From positions 287,548-351,547 of the forward strand of contig CACRXP010000681.1 of assembly GCA_902702965.1 (NCBI GenBank): DNA of 64,000 nt. The letters run 5' to 3'. Made by a program: the position numbers and the translations under genes. The notes below the pieces were generated by a model. It did not search any database. It saw nothing but the letters and a program-made list of their open reading frames with translations, and was not told the DNA's origin. This DNA comes from Spirometra erinaceieuropaei (lineage: Eukaryota; Platyhelminthes; Cestoda; Diphyllobothriidea; Diphyllobothriidae). Below, piece after piece: positions 9,836 to 22,737 of the stretch. Numbering within the stretch: position 1 is the first letter of the stretch; every line of letters begins with the position of its first letter.

Positions 9836-12475
9836 TTTTGTTTGGAATTCTATCCCACGCCGTATTCAACTATCATGCTTAATCAGATAATCATTCGATC
9901 CCTCCTAACCATGTGACCCTGTTGAGCAGCGCTGCAGCACCAATGGAGGCGTTATGTTGCTGGCGGACGACCTAATATCGCCGGCAGTTTTTTCTAACAT
10001 TGAATCGATCTGTTAGCCATAAAGTGGAAAAGGACCAGCATCATCAACTGGAAAATGTTTGAATAAAATATAGCGTATGGGCATCTAATGGTAAACGTTA
10101 ATTTCAGTCGCAAATGTGTCACAAATTAGTTTCTACTTACAATTACCAGTCGACCTTAATACTAATATCGGATGTTTGTTAATTATGGAAACTAGTCACG
10201 AATCGTCGTTGCTTTGCTTCTGAGTCTCTGAGGCATTTTTTTCAAGTTCCAGCGGCATGCAGCGCAGAACGCCGTGGGTTTACCTGCAAACGCCAGCATA
10301 CGTTATAGGGCTTATTCATGCACATGTAGAAAGCACGTCATCCACGGGTAGACGGTGTTTTCTTCCCTCGGCATAACACAACCTTTATCACCAGAGATCT
10401 TCGAAAGCGCTAGGCGTCGTAAGTTAAAAACGAAATTGGTTTACTGCTGAAGTCAGCATTAGATTTGATTGACATAACATGAGAATGCAGGACAGGTGGC
10501 GTAATGCTGGTTTGTCTGGAGTTTTCGGGTACACGTAAAGAGGTCAGAACTATTTTGTGTACTGGCGCATGTCTGGATTTGCAAAATTAGTCGGCTTCTT
10601 GAGGTGACATGTCTCTTGGTCGTCCTGTCGGTCAGGTCGTCGCAGGCTGCTATGGTTCTGCTCTGAATTGGCGTCGCCCTTAGCACGAATTCTAGCCACT
10701 CCAGGCGAGTAAACAATCTCAAGCCCCGAGTCGGTGATCAAGATTATAGTTTGACGAGTGTCGCTGGTCTCACTTAGTGGTTAGCCGTATTCGATGGATG
10801 AGCTGAAGCTTAATCACTCGGAAAGTATGAGGAGGCGAACATCCTCTGGGCGCATAAACGACATGAATGACATCTGTACAGACTCTCGTCTTCAGTGAGG
10901 CCCGTAACAGTGTTTGTAGTTTTACTTTTTCTCATGTTGAATCGCAAGTTGCAGAGGGCATGCGTGTTTGTCAAGCGTTCCCATACTTTTTCAAAATGTT
11001 TGGTCGCTACAAGCGATTAAAATTTGCAGATACGTTCGGGTAGTACATTGAAGTAAGCGGAACGTCCTGGGGTTCCAGCTGGGAGACTAGTTCCTGACTA
11101 ACGTCGGCGCGCTTGATTGAATGAGATGGGAATGGGGTCGCTTTCCCCTTTCCTGAATAGTTGGACTTCGATATTGGCATCGGGCGATCAGACAATATCC
11201 CAAAGCACCAGGGATGATCCAAGCAGTCAAAGGAAGCACAACAGGTAAACAATAAATTGGGAGGGGCGGGTATGAAAAGGGGAGAACAAGGAGAGTCAGA
11301 GGCGCGGCAAGTTTCAGGAGGTAGAAGGGGGAGAGATAACGTTTGCTGGTCATGAAAATGGTTTTGGAGGTACAGTATCCACAGTGATATGTGCGCTAAA
11401 AGTTCTATATATTGAGGTTTTCAAAACGATTGTTCTATTTTCTTTACCTATGGTTTATTGTGAGTTTAGACCTTTCCTGGGACGGAGCACGGATATTTAT
11501 GTGTGCCGATATAAACATTCGATGAAATGTTCTAACATCTTCCTTTCCACGAAAACGCGTGAACACCAAACCGTCGATTTTAATCTAAGTCATGTAAAAT
11601 GCTCCATTTCATGGATCCCACAGGAGCCAACAGTCTCCTTCGGTGTACCATTGTGGCAAATCCCTAAGCCGATATAAACATTTCATGAAATGTTCTAACA
11701 TCTTTCTTTCCACGAAAACGCGTGAACACCAAACCCTCGATTTTAATCTAAGTCATGTAAAATGCTCAATTTCATGGATCCCACAGGTGCTTACTGTCTC
11801 CTTCGGTGTACCATTGAGGCAAATCCCTAAGCATTTAAAATTAATTATATATGAAGGAACAGATTTCCATTTGTTTCAATAGCTACCCGACAAACGCCTC
11901 GTTCAAATGTACTCTAGTACGGTAATAATTGAAAGAATACGCACTGAAATGTCAACCCTACGCAAAATGCTTATTATTAACTGATATCCATCTGGCTATT
12001 GTGTCTTTAGTTTATTTCAGTAATCATCTGGCGTCGCTCAGTAGGCCATTTTATTTTTCAACCAACGTGTGCACCTGCTGGTCTACATAGAAGAAGCAGG
12101 CCTCACTTTAGTTCAGAGCGCGGATCTTTGTTATGCAAAACCCGAAAATATATAGCAATTAAAGATCATAGGAATATAAAAGCATGTGTTTCAATTGAAA
12201 TCCACCTAACAAACGACCGTATGACGACATGAACGTAGACCTTGTCACCGACAACAGTGATAGACACTTTACCATGATCAATCAATGTTAATCCAGTCCG
12301 CCTGCTATGTACCAGGAGTCCAAACATGAATCCGATGCGCAGCTTTTGGTTTTGTACCCAAAGATCGTGCATACACATTTCGAAAAAAATAACGATTTCC
12401 GAAACTAGAACGTCTAAATCACAAACATGGTTTTCCGCCAGGCATCCACTTTTAATTGGCATTGTACAGTAGTAA
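9836..12475 (+). repeat. Unclassified long repeat R1, copy 1
   Basis: Blocks along the whole interval align in the same order with 29229-31660. Examples are CATCCCACG/CTATCCCACG at the left end, the GACAGGTGGCGTAATGCTGG module near 10490, and TTTTTCAACCAACGTGTGC near 12058. Short open frames inside (for example 11384-11677) are not conserved as one frame between copies, so I treat it as non-coding transposon-like DNA. No reverse transcriptase or transposase was recognised. Confidence 0.5.
11508..11833 (+). repeat. 163-nt tandem duplication inside R1
   Basis: Units 11508-11670 and 11671-11833 are nearly identical, each starting GATATAAACATT and ending near ATCCCTAAGC. The R1 copy at 29-31 kb has a single unit here. 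Confidence 0.75.
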
Positions 12476-15400
12476 TTTGAATAAAGCTGAATTTCTGGGC
12501 GTTTTACCGGCCGAAATCAGGCTATTCAATATCGCCGAAGAATGAGAAACTATCGACTTTGCAACGGACCAATCAGATGCGCCATCTTGCCAGGATTTAG
12601 GCCTAGTCAGACATGAAGTTTTAGCCGGGTCTTTTCAAGTGGACCACGACCAGACAGCTAGTGTTATTCCCTCACGCTGCTGCTCCTGCTGCTGCTGCTG
12701 CATGTTCGGTCATTCGCGTCCGGAGTTTCCATTTAGCAACTCCGGTGTAACCGCTTTGTTTGCAACACCAGCAGATCTGGCAAACGGTCGGCGGTGTCGA
12801 TTACAAAACGCCCATCAATTTAGTCGTCCGCAAGCATAGCAGAGAACATGAGAATGAAAAGGGTAGGAGCAAGTGCACAATCCCGTCTCAAAAAGAATGC
12901 GTAACTGGCATCCACCGCCTTCATCTGACCCTGTTTCGAGAAACCGGTTTCGCTGAGGGCGGCGATGTTCACCTTGTGGCGCACCAGTTTTCGAATCATT
13001 GATGCTGTTTTCCCCTTCCCGTCGGATGCTTAGCGGTTCGTCTAAAATAGGATTTATTTTGATGCTTTGACCGTGAGTTTTGCATCTGGAAATCACAGTG
13101 TCCTTCCAAATGACGTGATCACGTTGTTTGTTTATGAAACCTTGTTCAGCCCCCTTCCTGCGAGGAGGTAAGCAGTGCTGTCCCTAAACGTTAATGCCTA
13201 GACATCGCAAACGGCTGCCAAATTTAACTAGGAGTCAAAGTTTTGTTTAATGGGAGAACAACTGGAGTTAGTCTGGGCCACCCATGAGACTGCATGTCAT
13301 CGTCTCCATAGTAACTTTTGAAAGTGGGAATAAGATAGGCCGATGGGAGCGAAATCATAGTGATGGGCGTGGAAACACATTGATGGGTATTTCGAGTCGG
13401 TTTATTTCAACAATTGGAACGATTACGGGAGTGTGGCATTCAGCCAGAGCCTGACTACACGGAGCCACGGAAGAAGGGTCGTGTGGAGCAGTCGCCATTT
13501 GCATGATTTGAATCGCCACACCTTTGTGGTTTGTCTCTAGTCGGACGATGCTCATCCCTATTCTTCTACTACTATTGCACGCCAGTTTGTGCGGATACAC
13601 TCAGCATTTGGAATAACCTTTTTAGGGTTGTTAATCGTCCGCAAACCGGTCCCGCTGTAAGTAGGAATTTGCTTCATTTATGAATTCAGGACAGTCTCCA
13701 TATAATATCGCCTCCATTAAAGTCTTGATCCAACGGAGAATAACTGTACATAGTTACATTAATGTTGGTGAATTGGTTCGTTCGCAAAGGGCACTTTGTC
13801 ATGCTTGACACTCCCAGGTGGCGTAATAAACTTCGTCTACAATAAGCGTTTTTCCAGTTTACAAATAAAGATTCGCGTATTTCTGTTTTCAGATGGGCGT
13901 AAGAGGCCTCACTCAAATTTCAGGGGCGGTCGGTTTGATATCAGGACTTAAAGGTTTACTTTTACAAATACGGGTTTTGCTTAAGGTTGGGAGGTTTGGG
14001 GTTGATGTTATAGTTACTGTGATATTTAGACATGGGTCTAATTTCACCTCCGAAATCTCGCGTTAGACCGCCTGCAGTGCGGAGATACATTTTTCATAGC
14101 CGTTTGCAACAGCCTTAGCCTAAATATCTTTACCTTTCACGCATATTGTCGAAAATTCAAAAAGATGCTTACATTGGGAAGTTTAAATGCTCCATCTCAT
14201 AACATATCGGAATTGTCACCTTGCCGCAATCATTCAGTAGTCCGATTTAACGGCCCTGTCTGGATTCTGACTAAATCGTTATCGATATTCTGATAATAAG
14301 TGCCGTCTTTGAGAATCATTGAAGCTGCTTCCGTGGCCTCTACTTGGTTGTTTGTTCCCCTGTCACTCTAGTCACCAAATTATTTAGCATTTATTTGCTG
14401 GCCAGCTGCCTGCGGTTAGCTCCATGCGGTCATGAAATATAGCCATCTGCAACTCCTTAGGTACTGTAAGTGGGTTATCTGATTATAATGACACTACACT
14501 GTGGGTATGGGCGTAGGTGCGGTTGATAAGCGAGGCAGGATGCATGTCCAGTTGAGCCTTAAATAAATCCACACTTGAGAACAGAACAACATCAGCATGC
14601 ATGCGTTTCACGCTGCAACCACTATGCTGTTGAAGAAAAACCCTTGTCCATCAATCACAGCTTTCTCTGTTTGTGGTTTCGGAGACGACCAAGGACAAAA
14701 CAATATTCCAGGCCATTCATAGGGCGGAAAATTAGCATGAGATCCCCTCACATCTGTCTGTATGTAAGGAAAACGAGGTTAAGAATGACTTCACTACAGC
14801 TGCGATTTTGCTGACTGATTTGGCATACGCCGTGTTAAATGAGGTTTGTGCATTAACACCCCAATTCGATCCTCTGTCGACTCCCTCGCAACAGGTGGTA
14901 TACCAGCTTGTCGTTTTCAGGTGACGTTGGAACAGGCGGCCGATGTAACTCATTCTCTGGTGTGGCTTCGTGAATCGTTCTCTGTTCGTGAGTTCATTGG
15001 GCCATCCGCAGGTGAAGCAGTTTAGCACCGTTCTCGTCCCTGAACTCGCAATACCTCGTCTTCTCTCTCGTCCATCCTCTGATGGTATTTGCGAAGCCTC
15101 GCATGTCAGTTTTGCTTAAGAACCCTGGTCATTGGTTCAACGTGTTGAAAAACGGCGCATCACACCAGCGCCATATTTACCGGGGGATTGCAGGGAACAC
15201 GTTTCGGTAACACGCCATTTGATAGACACCTGTACAGAAACCGAATCTGCGTAGAAATAGGGGCCCTGTGGCTGTCCGTTCACTTGACCTCCTGCGCTTT
15301 GTCTACTTGCTCTTTTGTCCGTCTCACGCTCTCTGTCGATTCGTTCTTAGGACCTCGCTGGACTTGTTAACAGCCTCGCGCGAACTGGAAGTCGATCAAA

Positions 15401-16125
15401 ACAACAGCTTCTCTGTTTGGCTAACGAACACTACCTGAAACAGAGCGAAGGACGTACAGGTGCTGGGGGTTGATAACGACAACGAAGGACGCAGACGTAA
15501 CAACTTGCCTGGAGAGACAGCCTGAGGCGACTGCCTGCAGAGCCCTTTGTACCCCGTTACTTCAGTATAGTTGCCGAACCCAATCCGTTCTTCCGGACTT
15601 ATGATTAGGGAATCTTCGGGTAGTCAAACACACCACCTGAATACCCCTTCTTCGAGATGGTAGTAGAGCGTAAGGCACAAGCAGTTCGTCGATATTACTG
15701 AGTGAGAATGAACACCGTCAAGCGAATAAACGTCTGCTTACTGACGTCGCATCCTGTCAATAAATTGTACATGGAACTTCCTTATTCGCTTCTATAACCA
15801 TTTAGTCCGTTTGTCCACACGCTAGCTGTCAGGCGTTTTTAACTATGGACAATTTTAACAATTGGCTCTATTCCGGCATTAAAATTTGGACTGTGACCTC
15901 TCGATAAAATGATCGGAATGACACGGAAGTTCACCAGCAGAGGCCAGGTTTTCGGAAGTGTCGTCAATTCTTTAACTTCCTATTGGGGATGGTGCACATA
16001 AGTCACCTGATTGGAGACAGTAACGCGCAAAAAGAAAATGCCATAGTAAGAGGTACATTTTGTTATTATTATTGTTCGAGAAACATGTCTGCCTTATGAC
16101 TTACAAAGTTTTCTACTGCTAATAG
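12476..16125. other. No recognisable gene
   Basis: Contains a short CTG-rich tract (about 12675-12700) and a few G-rich words near 13985, but no family exon, RT motif or convincing spliced gene. The 98-residue minus frame at 14732-15028 has no recognised motif. Confidence 0.4.
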
Positions 16126-17621
16126 TTACTGATTACAATCTACTATTTGAAAGGTCAGGAAACCCCGCCTTAGAAACCAATACAAGTCTTTGGCATTCAT
16201 TTTTGCCAGTTTTAATAAATCCGCATTAACGAATTCATAAGCACATTGTGCAAAATTTGAAACTGTATCACAAATTTCCAGGTAAGACAATCGAATCATA
16301 TTTGGGAGGTTGTTTTCCTTTTTCCAATATGTTATATCGATAGTTGCCTTTAATGATGCAGCACGTAGTTTAAATATAAAATATCTTCCAAATTTTCGGA
16401 AACCACTACGCATTCCCGATTGCGAACTCTGAAAAAAATAAAAATGTTCATAGTATGAAAGCATGAGTACAATAACAAACAGGAAAATAAAGCATTATGC
16501 ACGTACAAATTCGTGTAAAATTTTCTGACATGGTATGTACTTCTGGTTCCATCCTTTTGCTAACCTCTTTGTATACATGGATTTGAACGTTGGGAATTTG
16601 AGATATACATGTGTACTGTACGCATCTTGCAGGCGATATGTCACGTGAAAATGCGCATTCAAAGAGTAACGATGACTGCGCGATTATTATTTGGAAGATA
16701 AGGCGCGCTCGTTCACTTGGCAGTCCTTTCCATAGAGGGCGTTGATATGCTCGTCGCACCAGGTATTCGGCGACCTCACTGGGGATGATATCGTCCTCAT
16801 TTCGCGGGCATTTGGGCACTTCTGGAAACACGGATATGCAGGAAACTGGTAATCCAGTTACAAATAGGAAGGTCTATCTCAGACATAACGATTGATAAGC
16901 ATATGATTTTCCACTATCCAGTAATCTCCATTCCCATCATTCGTATCACCTAGACCTCTGCTGTCTGGGTTACTTCTTTTTATTTACGGCTTCATACCTT
17001 CAACGCGTACGTTTCGGCTTTTTGACCAAACCCGAGTCACAAAATTATAAGTCTTTCCAGGAAGTTGTCCGCAGGTAACCAGTGCTCACTTTACGTGGCT
17101 GTCAGACAGCCACCAAAACGATAAGCGCCTATTTGCGAGATAAGTTAAGCTCTTCACGTATATTTTCGAAAAATGTGGGAGGTTATTCGCCAGACTTTGT
17201 TGTTCAATGTGGCAATTAATTTAAATGATTAAATTAATTTCATCCGTCTGTTATATTGTTGCCGGTTTTTAGAAAGAATAAAAGAGAGCTATAACTACAG
17301 AGCAATCGCAAGTGCTCATAATCCACGAAATCAGATAATTTATCGTTTTCAATAAGGCTACTTACACTTAATTAAGCTGGCCAGACACCTTACGGCCGGT
17401 AGGACCTAAGCGGTCCGCGTTAAACATACATGGAATTTAGTTCACAAACAATGTAAGACCATTGCATTAAGATTCATCGGCACCTCACACGCTTATACTT
17501 CTCTGTTTATGTTAACTCAGATTGGAAAGTCCTAAATTTTCTAAAAAGGGAACTTACCTTTTAGGAATAAGCAACATTCCATACACTGAAATACAAAGTA
17601 CAGCAGCATGAGACATTCCAT
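16126..17621 (-). CDS. L3: intact secreted three-exon cysteine-containing protein, 207 aa
   Basis: Function unknown; probably secreted. Exon 1 is 17621-17558 (64 nt): start at 17621, a hydrophobic signal segment, then E-C-C-L, with donor GTAAGT. Exon 2 is 16821-16565 (257 nt) after TTTCCAG: V-P-K-C-P-R, S-E-V-A-E-Y-L-V-R, F-E-C-A-F and Y-T-C-I-S, ending at a phase-0 GTTAGC donor. Exon 3 is 16428-16126 (303 nt) after a T-rich CAG: F-K-L, L-K-A-T-I-D-I-T-Y-W, P-N-M-I-R-L-S, ending D-C-N-Q-stop. Exon phases (1, then 0) fit without any indel, giving 207 residues. The start at 17621, rather than the in-frame ATG at 17609, reproduces the 64-nt exon of the other copies. The six cysteines conserved in the family (C-C, C-P-R, E-C, Y-x-C, C-x-Q) are all present. 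No CCAAT at the family position is seen upstream. Confidence 0.8.
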
Positions 17622-20384
17622 CTTTCCATCAAACAAGCGCATTTCTTAGATTTACAAATTACTGCAGATTCAGCAACTAGTGAGACGTGAGAAAAGACCG
17701 CCCTAGAATCACTAGCCGCGTGTATGGTCCTTTTGCAGTGGCTTGTTTTCATAGAAAGATGTGCACAACCGCATAATGTCTAAATGTGTATTATGTCATA
17801 AGCTTGAAAACGAGTCTCATATCTTATGAAAAATAGGATAAATTGGTTAATGTCTTCGTCATCTGACATTTACACGTTTGCGGTCCTTGGTGACAGGGTC
17901 GAGTTAAGAGGTCAAAGCGTATAATCAGTTGGTGACAGGTATACCGTCGTTACCGACGATGCCCGACCTGTGCTTCAGAGCAGGGTGAAGCCGTGATAGT
18001 AACTTGTCCACTATGGAGTTAAAAGTTACAGTAAACCTGCGATGCATTTGCCGCAATCTCGCCTCCTCCAAATTTACACGGTGCCCTAGTCGAATCAAGA
18101 GACTGGAGACGGTGGTGAGCGCAGGTTGTTGGCACATCGTACCGCTGCATTCACTGGTCCACAACGTACACTGAACAGGGTTTTTTTATCCCAAGAGAAT
18201 CAGGGGGACAGCACAGATACCATCTGCGCCTCCCACAGCAACCCAACGTTGGAATTTGTCAGGTGTACACATACCGAATAACGCCCAATGGATTCCGATC
18301 TAGCCGCAGTGATGATCCAGCACATCTACCGTGTAAACTGTCTTAGAGGCACACACTACGGTGATATTATGTATTCAGTGGCCCGCAATTTGTGACAAAC
18401 TGTGGAGTAAATGCCAATTAGTTGAATTATTGCTGACCGAGGACAGTTTACAAGCCAGAAATAGTCACTAGCCGCGTGGCATATATTCTCTATGCTAGAT
18501 CATTATATCCCTGTTTACCGGACCGTGATTTAGACACGTGCTAGTTATCGAGCTCTGATAAGTGACTGATATTTTCCTATACCGGTGGATGCCGACTGTT
18601 TAATAGGCTGACATGGAATTATACGGGTTATCTCCATAAAGAAATCAACGTCGAAATGAAAAAAAGGTAGATATTTTGGCCAAGATGTCTGGGTGTTACT
18701 GGAGTAGATTAAACACGCCTAATCAAAGGGGCAGTACCAATCAGCTGAGAAGTTAGGCTAAAAAGGACGAGCGATTACTCCTACTGAAAGATCCCAAAAA
18801 AAGAACTGTAACACAACGTGGCCTGACGACGTCAAGGCCGCTTGGTTTGCAGTAGCGGAGTATCGGGGACGACATAAACAAGGTGAATCTATAATTTCGT
18901 AATTCAATAGACGTCTCAGAACTTGACCTCATGATTTTTAACCTCGCCCTTGAAATTAGGGTTGTCTGACTGGTTTGTAGATTCGCATCTGTCCGCGTAG
19001 ATTTAAGCACTACACTCTCGTAATGCACGAATATATGTATCTCAATATTCTGAACTAGTAGACTCACGAACTATGGTTGATTCAAGTGACACATATGCTC
19101 TTCTGACTAGCGGGCAGGGCAAAACTGATTTTGGCTACGCATGGAATGTTAGAAAGTATCTAGAGTCAAACCCTCAGTCTCAAATCGTTTGACAAGTTTT
19201 AAGAGGTTTCGAAATAAATCACAAATTACATGAACATAGTTAACTGCCGGATTCGCTGTTGGAACATGTACAGACCGACAACCTTATAAGAGACCTAGGC
19301 TGTCAAGGTCAGTAAAGGCGTCAGAATCCAACAGGCTGCCGCTCTAGCAAACGATTTACGAACTATACTACTGTCAGGACGGTGAGGGTATTTCCATTCA
19401 ACGCGATGTGCCCATCTTTTTTTCGAAATGTCCAGCCACCTCAGTCGAAGCACGCATTACCTTATCATATGTTTTCAAGAGAAATCCTACTGTTTAATGT
19501 TCCGACAAATGCGTATCACAGAACTTGCCTTTTTGAGCGCTAAATTGCAAATGGTGAAAATCAAAAGTACCCACCGGCATCATAAATGCAGCATGAAATT
19601 ACGCCGACAACATCTCCAACAAGAATGTGCATTTATTTGGCGAAAAAGCTCACTTAACAGACACAAAATGGAGTACATATTATCAAAGGTGACAAGTTTA
19701 TTCAAATAAAAGTAGCTTCTAATTTTCTTACAAATTGCCAACCTTTATTCATGTGGAGTCCCTATGAGCGATGTTAATCGAAATTCTCTCCCGAAACTAA
19801 CCGCATCTTAAGCAAAAACACACGGCCAGGCATTGCGTCCTTGACATCGTGCCGGGCGTCATGTGACACTAATTTCTAGCGGGCATTTAGTGGAAATGCA
19901 TGTACAAATCAATTCTTAAACTGGAATCATACCGGTTTATCTGGTCAGTTTTGTGCACGAAAAAGCACTGTGCACTTCTAAACCCTCCAACCTTTCTTCT
20001 TTCATAAAAAATTCGTAACCTTGAATCAACCTAAAAGTACTTATAATAATTATTTTGCGTTTATTAGTATATTGATGTTTTTATAAATGTGTTCAGATTG
20101 GTTTCAGATTATCTAGCGGTTTTTCACTCGTTTAAGTTTATGTTAGTCGTTAAATAACCTCCTGTATGTCGACACCTGTATGTTTCTGAATAATGCATTT
20201 CCCTCAAGTTGTCCTTTAAGCGGATTTGTTAGGATCTGCCATGGCAGTTTTCATGTTTATTTCCAAATAAGAATATGACAGTTCGATCGTCATTTCCGAT
20301 AATGTCCTCCATGTGGTTCATATCAGGACGAGATCTTGGACGGCAAATTGTGTGTGAAGTAGTCTAAAGTGAGTGCGGACTTAC
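17622..20384. other. No recognisable gene
   Basis: A minus-strand frame of 79 residues at 17925-18164 looks protein-like (R-L-G-H-R-V-N-L-E-E-A-R-L-R) but has no identifiable domain or partners. Nothing else is supported. Confidence 0.35.
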
Positions 20385-20532
20385 GCAGCATCTACCGCAC
20401 TTTCAATTCCTTCCCCACCTGGATCCAGTATCAAGTCATGGCCAATAGGACTGGAGGTGACTGACGTGGCGAAAGCTGTACCAGTAACCAAAACTGGATA
20501 GTCATCATCTATAATGACATCATAAGGATTGT
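20385..20532 (-). CDS. Candidate host exon, exosome Rrp42/EXOSC7-like (RNase PH domain)
   Basis: The minus strand reads N-P-Y-D-V-I, then D-Y-P-V-L-V-T, then D-L-I-L-D-P followed by E-G-I-E-S-A. It ends at a consensus donor (GC|GTAAGT, intron starting at 20384). In Rrp42/EXOSC7 proteins a D-P-Y-D segment is followed by P-x-x-V-T-hydrophobic and a V-x-D-A/P acidic strand, as part of the second RNase-PH-like core; the order and spacing here are similar. In the exosome this subunit is structural, not catalytic. The 5' exon boundary is not determined and neighbouring exons were not found. It could be an unrelated beta-rich domain. Confidence 0.35.
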
Positions 20533-20641
20533 AATAAGAGATAGAACGAATTATGCAAAACATTATGCTCTGCTGGTCCAGAGGATGATTAGACATATTT
20601 AAGGACATTTTTGATCTGATAAGACTGCTGCAAATGTGCAC

Positions 20642-22735
20642 TCTTTTATTTTCTATTACATTGCTGTTTGGCTAACAAAAATGGGGCGCACTAGACGGAA
20701 TGCTTCCCGGACGTCCCCTTCACTATTTCAGGCTTCAGTCAGCATATGTTCTGTGCTGTATATTGCCGCAGCAATTAACATTGAAAATAGGCTAATACAA
20801 ATTTGTAATCACCTTAACACAGTATAACTTATAGTTTAACTACTTTGGCTGCCAAAATCCGAAGATTATTACCACTGGGGTCGTTTTTGGCAGCAATGAA
20901 ATTTCTATGATTTGTACTTCTAATTGTGTTTTGTTTGATGGTTAACACTGTCAAGCCTCCCAGCTCTATTTGTTTATATCTCCCATTATTTCTATTATTT
21001 CAAGCGTCCGTAACTTTGCAAGCAATAGGGTCTACAAAAATACTATGCTCATGACCCACTAGTCCTGCTCTGTGTCACAACTATTTCATTCCCTGCAATG
21101 ATGGTCCCACATAAAAATGTTTAACCGGTAGGTCTATTTTTTTCCTAGAAGGAGCTCAACTTAACCTAAGGTGTTTGACTTTCTGCCCATATGCATCTCT
21201 ACTGATGCTACCCGTAAACGCGCGCATGTTTTACCATTCAGTCACGCAGAGTGCTTTTGTAAAAATTAGGAATTTAACGTTCTTTTAGGGACAGAAATTT
21301 ATTCCACAGTAGTGTCACGCGTTATCAAAAATAATTGGTATTTCACTGCCGAACGTAGGCGAACATGAGTGGATACTTACCAGTATGCATGTGGCATTTA
21401 CGATACGCCGTAACTTCGAGGATACAACAATCATTTTTCGACCTGCGATCGCACAATGCGACTTCAATGAAATTCGACTACTGACAAGGATCCGTATATG
21501 GGAAAATGCGAGCATACTTGTTATAAATGTGGCATTCATTCGACGCAGCATCCGAGGAGGCTTGCTTATGTTTTCAGAAGATGTACACACGCTAATGGGT
21601 ATATTTTTACGGACTTGCACAACGGTCACTTAGCCAAAACATATCATTCGAACAGCAAGTTGAACCTGACTAAATGCTGTGTATACGTCTAAGATCTGAT
21701 TGAGAGATCAAGGTTACTTCCTCGGAGTGTAGGGCTGAGGTATGCAGATATGCGTTTGAATTATATTAACATGACAGAAGTTCCTCAGAATAGCTAGGTA
21801 GTCATCAAATATTTGAGGTCACGTAACGGTAGTGAGCACTTCTTTGGGAGAGGAGTGCTATCATGAAATATAACTCAGACGCTTTAAGAGGCATAATGTG
21901 TTATGTTTATGCTATGAGCCGACAAAGACAAGACTTATGTGTGCGTAAATAACAATGAATCGAAGACTAAGGTAATATCTTATGTAGATATTTGAACTAA
22001 ACCTTAAAACCTTAAACAGATCGCGGTAAAGTAAATTGGTCGAAACTGCAAAATCAGTTGTTATCCCCATAGTGCAACCGATACCCGCTTTGGTATTCAG
22101 TTTCGTTTACTCCAATAAGTGTCAGAGGTCACACTGTAGCTCAAGTTTCTTTGTAATTTATACGTATGCCTGCTAGTCTATGAAGGAATAAGTACCATCC
22201 TTCGCGTCACAACATGTAGCATTTAGTACCAAAACAAACATTACATAACAAGAGGCGATCAAATCAAGATAAGCGGCATGCGTCTTTGTTGGAACGACAA
22301 GAGCGGTCGGAGAAAACAATTAGTAAATGACAATCCTGCCCAGACGCAGAGTGTCGGGAATCTAAACACGGATAAAACACATCCAGTTCGGTTTTAGACT
22401 ATGTGTGTTTGAACACTCGTTGACTATTTTCAGCGATTGCGAATATACATTTTATAACACTCACTTATTTCTGCAACCAACAATGTAAAGTCATAAAGTT
22501 GGTTTTCCATGAAGTAAACATTCCTACTCTGCATTTTGACGATAATAGGCCGCAGAACATGTTTCTTAACACCGCAGTAGAATGAAAATCTAAAGGTGTT
22601 TTGACGGACGGCAGTGCGTATATGTGATTCAGTGGCCCTACTTATGTCTTTATAAGTAACTGGCACCAACTGGTTTATATCCATGCGTAATTCTAAAAGA
22701 ATGCACCACACAACATACTGGAACGCTCGTCTTCG
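20642..22735. other. No recognisable gene
   Basis: Short frames overlap on both strands at 21315-21692 without a recognised domain. The other exons of the gene represented at 20385-20532 could lie here but I could not identify them. Confidence 0.35.
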
Positions 22736-22737
22736 GC

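Noticed and set aside
12670..12705. CTG trinucleotide run as a notable microsatellite
   Set aside because: Too short and interrupted to be informative.
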